The position numbers and the translations under genes were made by a program. Below, one piece after another: positions 1 through 5,516 of a stretch of DNA of 13,222 nt. The notes under the pieces were generated by a model. It searched no databases, was not told where the DNA came from, and worked only from the letters and a program-made list of their open reading frames with translations. This DNA is from Clostridia bacterium (lineage in GTDB: Bacteria; Bacillota; Clostridia; Lachnospirales; Cellulosilyticaceae). Every line of letters starts with the position of its first letter. The stretch's first letter is position 1. Where the stretch lies: assembly GCA_029256345.1 (NCBI GenBank), contig JAQSYC010000026.1:1-13222 (forward strand). The letters are read 5' to 3'.

Positions 1-578
1 GCATGAACTCTTTTTTGTGTATTGATCATATCTGGAATAATGTGTTTTCCAAAATCACTTTCTCCATGTACCCCATTATCTTTAATAAGTGCTTCTCTTA
101 GTACATCCCATGTAAATATATAGATTCCCATTGAAGCTAAATTACTCTTAGGGTTTGCTGGTTTTTCCTCAAACTCTATAATAGCATCTGTCTCATCAGT
201 ATTCATAATTCCAAACTGATCGGCTATTTCTAGTGGTACCTCAATTACTGCAATAGTCACATCTGACTCATTTTTTTTGTGCTCTTCAAGCATCGTACTA
301 TAATCCATCTTATAAACATGGTCCCCAGATAATACTAAAATATATTTAGGATTATACTCATCTATATATCTAATATTATGATAGATTGCATTTGCTGTCC
401 CAGAATACCAACCTACAGTATCTATTCCTGAGTTAATACAATTACTAAGCGGGAAATCAATAATTCTATACTTGCCTCCGAACATAACAGCAGGCTTAGC
501 AATCTGCTTCGTAAGAATGCCTAACCTGCTCCCTTGTCCCCCTGCCAACAACATAGCTATCATTTCTTTTTTATTCAT
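1..578 (-). CDS. glgC: Glucose-1-phosphate adenylyltransferase (ADP-glucose pyrophosphorylase), 3' part outside window, with internal in-frame deletion
   Basis: Makes ADP-glucose from ATP and glucose-1-phosphate, the committed step of bacterial glycogen synthesis in the cytoplasm. 192 codons are visible, from ATG at 578 (AGGAGGGA ribosome binding site, 7-8 bases upstream). Visible motifs: the nucleotide-binding signature LLAGGQGSRL (residues 10-19), IAKPAVMFGGKYRIIDFPLS (26-45), the metal/catalytic region LSGDHVYKMDY (83-93), and the sugar-phosphate-binding FEEKPANPKSNLASMGIY (136-153). Odd: residue 56 of NSGIDTVG runs directly into WYSGTANAIY. Family members carry about 40-43 residues there (a VLTQYQPL...PWDLDR...LPPY stretch), so one beta-alpha-beta portion of the Rossmann-like fold is missing while the frame is kept. 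The gene lies downstream of purR on the same strand, and a glgD partner could follow outside the window. Family assignment is certain; activity of this version is doubtful. Confidence 0.93.
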   Translation of the reverse strand, partial: MNKKEMIAMLLAGGQGSRLGILTKQIAKPAVMFGGKYRIIDFPLSNCINSGIDTVGWYSGTANAIYHNIRYIDEYNPKYILVLSGDHVYKMDYSTMLEEHKKNESDVTIAVIEVPLEIADQFGIMNTDETDAIIEFEEKPANPKSNLASMGIYIFTWDVLREALIKDNGVHGESDFGKHIIPDMINTQKRVH

Positions 579-647
579 GCAATCCCTCCTCACTACTAAT
601 AAGACCTTAATTGGATTCCTAACTAATCTGCTAGTTTTTACTCTATT

Positions 648-676
648 AGTGTATCATTTTACCCTATTTTTTACAA
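648..676 (-). promoter_or_regulatory. Candidate promoter for glgC
   Basis: Read on the minus strand, TTGTAA (676-671) and TACACT (653-648) are separated by 17 bases and lie 70 bases ahead of the glgC start. A second TATAAT-like hexamer (706-701) has no convincing -35 partner. The region between purR and glgC shows no terminator hairpin, so read-through from purR is also possible. This is a weak pattern match in AT-rich sequence. Confidence 0.3.
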
Positions 677-723
677 TATTATTTACAATATTTAAGCTAT
701 ATTATACTAGAGCCTAAATACTT

Positions 724-1536
724 TTATTGTTCTAAACTGTAAATGTCTACAACTTTGTTGCTTTCATCAACTGTATCCAACCATAATAACGTTTTAAAAT
801 CTTCTACAAGCTTTACTTCCGGCACTTTAGTGGCCATAAGTACCCCAACGCCTACTAACTCTGCTTCAAATTCCTGCATAAGATCTATAATCCCTTTTGC
901 TGTTCCGCCCGCCTTCATGAAATCATCTATAAAAAGAACCCTTGAACCCTTTTTAATGGCTCTTGTAGAAAGGCACATCGTTTTTATTCTATGATTACTG
1001 CCTGTAATATAGTTCATGTGAATAACTGTTCCATCTGTCAGCTTACTTTGATTTCTTACGACTACCATTGGTTTATTTAGTACCATTGCCGTCATAAGTG
1101 CTATGGGGATTCCTTTGGTTTCTACTGTAATCACATAATCAATCTGAATATGTCCAAAAAGACTCGCTAAGGCAATCCCTATATTTTTAGATATATAGGG
1201 GGTATACAAAATATCATTGGTATAAATGTATCCTCCTGGAATAATTCTATCTGGTGTATTAATAAGTTCACAAAGTGTTTTAGTAAAACTTTGCATCTGC
1301 TCTTTAGTCATAAGTGGATTGTAATACACACCACCTGCTGCTCCAGATATAGTCTCTATTGTTCCTAATTCATAATTTCTAAAAATATCTTTTATACTAT
1401 CTAAATCTTCACTGATTGTAGATTTGGCGCAGTCAAAGATATCGCAAAAATAAGTAAGTGTAAATATTTTATTGGGATTATTGGTTAAAGTACTTGTAAT
1501 AACACTGATCCGGTCATGTTTTTGTACCTTTTTCAT
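724..1536 (-). CDS. purR: Purine operon repressor PurR
   Basis: Gram-positive transcriptional repressor of purine synthesis and transport genes. It binds PurBox DNA, and PRPP relieves its binding. The 270 residues fit the family (B. subtilis PurR is about 285). The N-terminal winged helix (about 1-75) carries CAKSTISEDL and SGAAGGVYYNP. The C-terminal phosphoribosyltransferase-like domain carries GGYIYTNDIL (101-110), TKGIP (140-144) and the PRPP loop VLFIDDFMKAGGT (200-212). The ATG at 1536 is preceded by AAGGAG about 8 bases away. It is transcribed divergently from murC, and a candidate PurBox pair sits over its own promoter, so autorepression is likely. No spoVG or yabJ follows directly as in B. 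subtilis; glgC does. Confidence 0.96.
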   Translation of the reverse strand: MKKVQKHDRISVITSTLTNNPNKIFTLTYFCDIFDCAKSTISEDLDSIKDIFRNYELGTIETISGAAGGVYYNPLMTKEQMQSFTKTLCELINTPDRIIPGGYIYTNDILYTPYISKNIGIALASLFGHIQIDYVITVETKGIPIALMTAMVLNKPMVVVRNQSKLTDGTVIHMNYITGSNHRIKTMCLSTRAIKKGSRVLFIDDFMKAGGTAKGIIDLMQEFEAELVGVGVLMATKVPEVKLVEDFKTLLWLDTVDESNKVVDIYSLEQ

Positions 1537-1578
1537 GTGATTTTCTCCTTTTTATTTCAACTATGGGTATTACTTTTT

Positions 1579-1607
1579 ATTATAAACATAAATCCGAATA
1601 TTTAAAA
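1579..1607 (-). promoter_or_regulatory. Candidate purR promoter
   Basis: On the minus strand a perfect TATAAT (1584-1579) lies about 42 bases ahead of the purR start, with a weak TTTTAA -35 (1607-1602) at a 17-base spacing. The strong PurBox-like site lies within the spacer and overlaps one base of the -35, as expected of a repressor site. The -35 is poor, so confidence is moderate to low. Confidence 0.45.
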
Positions 1608-1633
1608 GCTTTTCCTCAAAAACATTCGTTTTT
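1590..1633. promoter_or_regulatory. Candidate PurR operator: two inverted PurBoxes
   Basis: The known PurBox is AWWWCCGAACWWT, used as an inverted pair with 16-17 bases between. Here AAATCCGAATATT (1590-1602) matches 12 of 13 positions. In inverse orientation AACATTCGTTTTT (1621-1633) matches 10 of 13 and keeps the TTCG core. The boxes are 18 bases apart, and a perfect palindrome AAAAGCTTTT (1604-1613) lies between them. One strong and one weak box is the usual arrangement. The location over the purR promoter supports autoregulation; an effect on divergent murC is less likely. Confidence 0.55.
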
Positions 1634-1672
1634 TGCATCTATTCTTCTAAATTTCTTTATTATAAAAAAATA

Positions 1673-1729
1673 TGTTTATTATTTTGTATCTGGTATATAA
1701 TGAAAAAATAATATGCTACATATTATAAT
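1673..1729 (+). promoter_or_regulatory. Candidate murC promoter region
   Basis: Several overlapping sigma-A-like options exist in this AT-rich stretch: TATAAT at 1696-1701, TATAAT at 1724-1729, and TTGTAT (1684-1689) followed 17 bases later by AATAAT (1707-1712). None has both hexamers good, so the exact start cannot be chosen. The remainder of the 246-base purR-murC gap shows only the PurBox pair. Confidence 0.35.
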
Positions 1730-1782
1730 AAGAGTGTCTACTATTTAAAGACAATATATAGTTCATTGAAAGGATCAATTGT

Positions 1783-3165
1783 ATGACAAATTTTAACTCC
1801 TTACTCAATAAAAAGAAAATACATTTTATTGGCATCGGCGGAATCAGTATGAGCGGCCTTGCAGAAATCGTTCATCACCGAGGGTTTACAGTAACTGGCT
1901 CTGATATGAAAACCTCCAGTACAACTGCGCACCTTGAAGATATAGGCGTCACAGTCTACTATGGACACAGTAAAAATAATATTTCCCCTGACATTGATTT
2001 AGTCGTTTATACTGCTGCTATTAAAGAAGATAATTCTGAACTTTTAGCTAGTAAAACTTTAGGTATTGAACTTATTACACGTTCCCGCTTTTTAGGTTTG
2101 ATTATGAAAGACTATGAATTTCCTATTTGTATCGCCGGTACCCACGGTAAGACAACGACCACTTCCATGCTTTCTCATGGATTTTTGTCAGCCAAGCTCG
2201 ACCCAACCATTACAGTAGGTGGTATCTTAAAAGGTATTGATGGCAATATCCGTATTGGTAACTCTGAGTATTTTATCACTGAGGCCTGTGAGTACTGTGA
2301 TAGTTTTTTAGACTTTTTCCCTAAAATAGGGGTTATTCTCAATGTGGAAGCTGACCATTTAGATTATTTTAAGGATCTGACTCATATCCGCCAATCTTTC
2401 CAAAAATTTGCTTGTTCTATTCCTGCCGATGGCTTTTTAGCCATCAACAGTGAAGTGGAATATCTTGATGAATTTTTAGCTCCGCTCCAATGCAAAGCAG
2501 AAACTTTTGGTCTTCATTCAGATGCCGACTGGTATGCAGAACATATTACGTTTAATGATAAAGCGTGTGCTTCTTTTGATGTTTACTACAAAGGCACCTG
2601 CAAAGGACATATTGCCCTGAGTGTACCTGGTATTCACAATGTCTTAAATTGTTTATCAGTATGTGCTGTATGCCATTTTTTAGGGTTATCTGTGGATATC
2701 TTAGGCCTTGGGCTTACACATTTTACTGGTGCAAATCAGCGTTTTGAGATTAAAGGCAAGATTCACAACATTACCCTTGTGGATGACTATGCCCATCACC
2801 CCACTGAAATCAAGGCAACCCTCGATGTAGCTAATGCTTATCCTCATCATGAGCTTTACATTGTTTTTCAGCCCCATACTTATACCCGTACTAAAGCCTT
2901 CCTTAAAGATTTTGCAAAGGTTTTATCACCGGCTGCCCATATTATTATTACAGATATTTATGCTGCGAGAGAAAAAAATCCTGGGGATATCTCTTCTAAA
3001 GATATCGTTCAAGAAATCCACAATTTAGGTAAAGAAGCTCTCTATATCTCGGACTTTGATGAAATTGCTAATTATTTGCTTGAACATGCTGTCCCAGAGG
3101 ATTTAATCATCACTTTGGGGGCTGGAAATATTAATCAAGTGATCGATATTTTATTAGGAAGATAG
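1783..3165 (+). CDS. murC: UDP-N-acetylmuramate--L-alanine ligase
   Basis: Cytoplasmic Mur ligase that uses ATP to join L-alanine to UDP-N-acetylmuramic acid, the first amino-acid addition in peptidoglycan precursor synthesis. The 460 residues are full length. The N-terminal UDP-binding Rossmann domain begins IHFIGIGGISMSGLAEI (13-29). The central ATPase domain has the P-loop GTHGKTTTT (119-127), the acidic motif TEACEYCDSF (166-175), NVEADHLDYF (187-196) and PGIHNVLN (282-289). The C-terminal domain has DDYAHHPTEIKA (334-345) and FQPHTYTRT (362-370). The ATG at 1783 has AAAGGA 8 bases upstream. The gene is divergent from purR and is followed by a DnaA-box cluster and a terminator, so it appears to be transcribed alone. 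Confidence 0.97.
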   Translation: MTNFNSLLNKKKIHFIGIGGISMSGLAEIVHHRGFTVTGSDMKTSSTTAHLEDIGVTVYYGHSKNNISPDIDLVVYTAAIKEDNSELLASKTLGIELITRSRFLGLIMKDYEFPICIAGTHGKTTTTSMLSHGFLSAKLDPTITVGGILKGIDGNIRIGNSEYFITEACEYCDSFLDFFPKIGVILNVEADHLDYFKDLTHIRQSFQKFACSIPADGFLAINSEVEYLDEFLAPLQCKAETFGLHSDADWYAEHITFNDKACASFDVYYKGTCKGHIALSVPGIHNVLNCLSVCAVCHFLGLSVDILGLGLTHFTGANQRFEIKGKIHNITLVDDYAHHPTEIKATLDVANAYPHHELYIVFQPHTYTRTKAFLKDFAKVLSPAAHIIITDIYAAREKNPGDISSKDIVQEIHNLGKEALYISDFDEIANYLLEHAVPEDLIITLGAGNINQVIDILLGR

Positions 3166-3240
3166 TTATCCACATTATCCACATTTTTACTCACAGCACA
3201 TCTGTTAATATTAAGCTCATTTATCAACAGCTTATCCTCA
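3166..3240 (+). promoter_or_regulatory. Cluster of DnaA-box-like nonamers between murC and the primosome operon
   Basis: Starting one base after the murC stop are two perfect DnaA boxes TTATCCACA in direct tandem with no gap (3166-3174, 3175-3183). On the same strand follow TTACTCACA (3187-3195, two mismatches), TTATCAACA (3221-3229, one mismatch) and TTATCCTCA (3232-3240, one mismatch). Five same-oriented sites in 75 bases is far above chance. An AT palindrome TTAATATTAA (3205-3214) lies in the gap. The cluster ends where the terminator begins, about 65 bases ahead of the dnaD-like promoter. Likely roles are DnaA regulation of the downstream genes or DnaA titration; DnaA binding is inferred from sequence only. 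Confidence 0.7.
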
Positions 3241-3241
3241 G

Positions 3242-3277
3242 AGTCTCCCTATTTTCAAGGGAGGCTTTTATTTTTTT
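3242..3277 (+). terminator. Rho-independent terminator after murC
   Basis: The stem AGTCTCCCT (3242-3250) pairs with AGGGAGGCT (3258-3266), nine pairs including one G-U, around a seven-base loop. It is followed by TTTATTTTTTT (3267-3277). It closes the murC transcript and insulates the downstream promoter. Confidence 0.88.
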
Positions 3278-3300
3278 GTTATCATATTTTCCTGTTTTTG

Positions 3301-3309
3301 TGCTATAAT
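3301..3309 (+). promoter_or_regulatory. Extended -10 promoter of the dnaD-like/dnaC operon
   Basis: TGCTATAAT at 3301-3309 is a perfect extended -10 (TGnTATAAT), which makes up for the absence of a good -35 at the right spacing (TTGTTA at 3276-3281 is 22 bases away). Transcription should start near 3316-3317. The in-frame ATG at 3318 would then sit at the very 5' end of the message, too close to be used with a ribosome binding site. Confidence 0.65.
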
Positions 3310-3336
3310 ACTAACACATGAAAAGGATTATTTTTC

Positions 3337-3343
3337 AAGGAGG
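3337..3343 (+). promoter_or_regulatory. Ribosome binding site that fixes the dnaD-like start
   Basis: AAGGAGG lies seven bases before ATG 3351. The upstream in-frame ATG at 3318 has no such site and coincides with the predicted transcription start, so 3351 is chosen. Confidence 0.85.
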
Positions 3344-3350
3344 TTTCCTC

Positions 3351-4415
3351 ATGGCATCTATTAAATGTTTCATACAAGGGCAATCCTTTGTACATGTTCC
3401 CTATTGGTTTATTATAGATTATATGCCTAAAGCCTTAGGCGGCTATTTAAAGGTCTATATTTATCTGTTTGCTTTATCTGGCAGCCCATCTCAAACTGAT
3501 ATTTCTTTAGAAACTGCAGCCGCCACACTTGATATGCTCCATTCTGAAGTCATACAGGCTCTTACTTATTGGCATGATAAAGGTGTCCTCGATTTCAAAC
3601 AGCTTTCACCAGAAGAATTTGAACTCAAGTTTCATGTGGACAAACCCCAGACGTCTCCCAATGAATCAGTTCCTAAACTGCCTCTTTCTAAAACCATCAT
3701 AGGCCAGTCACGGCCTGAATACAGAACAGAGGAAATTAACTTGTACATGCAGGGCAGCCCTTCGGTAACTGAGTTATTTAAAATAGCTGAACAATATCTC
3801 GGCAGAATGCTTACTATCACAGATCAAAAAATACTTTACAGTTTTTATGACTGGCTGCATATGCCCTTCGACCTTATTGAGTTTCTTATTGAGCACTGCG
3901 CCTCTAATAATCATACAGCCATGCACTATATCGAAAAGGTCGCTATAGGCTGGATAGATGAAGGCATCACCACTGTAGAAAAAGCTAAAGAAAAGGTTAC
4001 TCTTGATAAAAGATACTTTAAAATACTCAATACGCTGGGTTCTTCCAAAAGCAATCTGACGCTTTCCGAAAAAAAATGTATTGATAAGTGGCTTATAGAC
4101 TATGGCTTTAGTGTCGAAGTTATCTTAGAAGCCTGCAAAAGAACAGTTATGCAGACCAATAAACCTAGTCTTAACTATGTGGATTCTATACTTATATCCT
4201 GGCAAAATGCTAAAGTCAAAACACTGGAGGATATCCTGCTTATAGATAAAGCTTACGAGAGTAAAAAACAACTTAATTCCCAAGAGTCTTTTCAGTCTAA
4301 GCGTCCACTCAAAACAGCCAAATTTAACAACATGTATTCTCATAATTGGAATTTTGAAGAACTAGAAAAACTAGAAAATGACTATATCGATCGTAAACTT
4401 AATGGAGGAAAATAG
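3351..4415 (+). CDS. DnaD-domain replication initiation protein (DnaD/DnaB type) with two tandem DDBH2 domains
   Basis: Primosome protein expected to act between DnaA at an origin and the helicase loader, remodelling DNA and recruiting the loader. 354 residues from ATG 3351. The N-terminal part (about 1-95) looks like a DDBH1 winged-helix domain (YLKVYIYLFALSG, then ALTYWHDKGVLDF). After a linker come two copies of the DnaD/DnaB_2 (DDBH2) domain, about 140-213 and 221-294. Each has the YxxxIxxxW signature: YIEKVAIGW (193-201) and YVDSILISW (276-284). The tail includes NWNFEELEKLEND, resembling the conserved aromatic/acidic tail of this family. Bacilli have separate DnaD and DnaB; clostridia are known to have a single DDBH1-DDBH2-DDBH2 protein beside the loader, which fits here. 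The loader gene begins one base after the stop. Confidence 0.9.
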   Translation: MASIKCFIQGQSFVHVPYWFIIDYMPKALGGYLKVYIYLFALSGSPSQTDISLETAAATLDMLHSEVIQALTYWHDKGVLDFKQLSPEEFELKFHVDKPQTSPNESVPKLPLSKTIIGQSRPEYRTEEINLYMQGSPSVTELFKIAEQYLGRMLTITDQKILYSFYDWLHMPFDLIEFLIEHCASNNHTAMHYIEKVAIGWIDEGITTVEKAKEKVTLDKRYFKILNTLGSSKSNLTLSEKKCIDKWLIDYGFSVEVILEACKRTVMQTNKPSLNYVDSILISWQNAKVKTLEDILLIDKAYESKKQLNSQESFQSKRPLKTAKFNNMYSHNWNFEELEKLENDYIDRKLNGGK

Positions 4416-4416
4416 T

Positions 4417-5415
4417 ATGACCAATAAAGAATTCCACTATAAACGTCTTATGAGAGAGTATGATATCAAACGTACTTTAGCTGTACAAAATCAGCTTAAA
4501 AGAGCCCAGGAGGTCTATACCAAAGTTCCTCAAATACAACAGATTGATAAACTCCTTAATAACAGTGGTATTCAGTTAGTGCGCAGTATGCTTACAGCAC
4601 CTGACCATACTTCTATTGAGGATTTCAAGAAAAATTCGGATGATCTGATGTTTACCCGCAAGATGCTTCTTGTAGAAGCAGGCTTTAGGGAAAACTACTT
4701 AGATGTTTTGTATGACTGCTTTGTATGTAAAGACACAGGATTTATAGATGATAAGCCTTGTGCCTGCTTTAAGCAAGGACTCATCAACATTGCCTATGAA
4801 CAGTCCAATTTAAAACACATTCTTAAAATCGAAAATTTTGCTTCATTTAATCTAGACTATTACTCTAAGCAAATAGATGAAGGGGCTCAAAAATCCCCTT
4901 ATAACAATATAGAACGCATTCATCAAATCTGCGTGGGTTTTATTGAAAAATTTGAAACCGAAAAACAAAATCTTTTATTCTATGGCCATACAGGACTGGG
5001 CAAAACTTTTTTATGTAATTGTATTGCAAAAGAGTTGTTGGACAGAAATTATACTGTACTTTACCTGACTTCTCCTCAGCTCTTTAAACTTTTTGAAGAA
5101 TCACGATTTCATAGAGAAGACATGATGGAGGAAGCCAAAGATATCCTAAGTACCCTTTTTACTGTGGACCTACTTATTATTGACGATCTGGGCACTGAGT
5201 CCTCCTCTACTTTTACAGGCAGTGATTTGTTTGATGTCCTTAACACAAGGTATCTCAATCAAAATGCTACCATTATTTCAACTAATGTAGCACCAAACGA
5301 GTGGCATAAATACTATTCTGAACGTATCGTATCTCGTGTATTCGGTAACTATACAAACCTCAAGTTTATAGGTTCTGATATTAGACTTCTTAAAAAATAT
5401 AACAACAAACTTTGA
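4417..5415 (+). CDS. dnaC: Replicative helicase loader, AAA+ ATPase (DnaC/DnaI type)
   Basis: Loads the replicative helicase onto origin or restart DNA. 332 residues from ATG 4417, chosen because GGAGG lies eight bases upstream. The longer in-frame start at 4378 lies inside the preceding gene and lacks a ribosome binding site. The N-terminal helical region (1-95) should contact the helicase. A cysteine set C101-x2-C104 ... C115-x-C117 resembles the zinc site seen in DnaI/clostridial loaders. AAA+ domain: Walker A GHTGLGKT (190-197), Walker B LLIIDDLGTE (252-261), sensor I IISTN (286-290), and arginine-finger region RIVSRVFG (303-310). DnaC and the transposon-type IstB share this fold, but the zinc motif, the DnaD-like neighbour and the lack of transposase favour the replication loader. 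Confidence 0.92.
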   Translation: MTNKEFHYKRLMREYDIKRTLAVQNQLKRAQEVYTKVPQIQQIDKLLNNSGIQLVRSMLTAPDHTSIEDFKKNSDDLMFTRKMLLVEAGFRENYLDVLYDCFVCKDTGFIDDKPCACFKQGLINIAYEQSNLKHILKIENFASFNLDYYSKQIDEGAQKSPYNNIERIHQICVGFIEKFETEKQNLLFYGHTGLGKTFLCNCIAKELLDRNYTVLYLTSPQLFKLFEESRFHREDMMEEAKDILSTLFTVDLLIIDDLGTESSSTFTGSDLFDVLNTRYLNQNATIISTNVAPNEWHKYYSERIVSRVFGNYTNLKFIGSDIRLLKKYNNKL

Positions 5416-5416
5416 T

Positions 5417-5444
5417 AACCTGCTAAAATTTAGCAGGTTTTTTT
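5417..5444 (+). terminator. Rho-independent terminator after the loader gene
   Basis: A nine-pair stem AACCTGCTA (5417-5425) / TAGCAGGTT (5431-5439) with the five-base loop AAATT is followed by a run of T to 5444. It begins two bases after the dnaC stop and ends the primosome operon. Confidence 0.92.
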
Positions 5445-5516
5445 ATTGCGTATCAATGATATTTTATGACTCTCTGTAATATACATATTATTATCTTGAT
5501 TCTAAAGGGGGACAAT

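Noticed and set aside
1..578. GlmU instead of GlgC, given the B. subtilis order purR-yabJ-spoVG-glmU
   Set aside because: The KYRIIDFPLSNC, GTANAIY, SGDHVYKMDY and SNLASMGIYIF motifs are specific to GlgC-type enzymes.
701..706. TATAAT as the main glgC promoter
   Set aside because: No acceptable -35 is found 16-18 bases upstream; the 676-648 pair has better hexamers, although it too is weak.
472..717. Plus-strand open frame of 81 codons opposite glgC and its upstream region
   Set aside because: It is antisense to conserved GlgC sequence and low in complexity (Phe/Leu/Thr rich from AT-rich DNA), with no ribosome binding site.
3166..3240. A chromosomal replication origin
   Set aside because: There is no dnaA or dnaN nearby, no clear DNA-unwinding element with DnaA-trio-like repeats, and all boxes face one way in a short gap. 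A regulatory or titration cluster is the more cautious reading.
3318..3350. Longer start for the DnaD-domain gene at ATG 3318
   Set aside because: It lies at the predicted transcription start of the extended -10 promoter and has no ribosome binding site, whereas ATG 3351 has AAGGAGG seven bases upstream.
4378..4416. Longer start for the helicase loader at ATG 4378
   Set aside because: It is inside the previous gene without a ribosome binding site; ATG 4417 has GGAGG at eight bases.
4417..5415. IstB-type transposition helper ATPase
   Set aside because: There is no IstA-like transposase or terminal repeats; the zinc-type cysteines and the adjacent DnaD-domain gene point to a replication loader.
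5466..5516. Longer start for the MocR-type regulator at ATG 5466
   Set aside because: The extra residues are hydrophobic and not family-like, and AAAGGGGG directly precedes ATG 5517.
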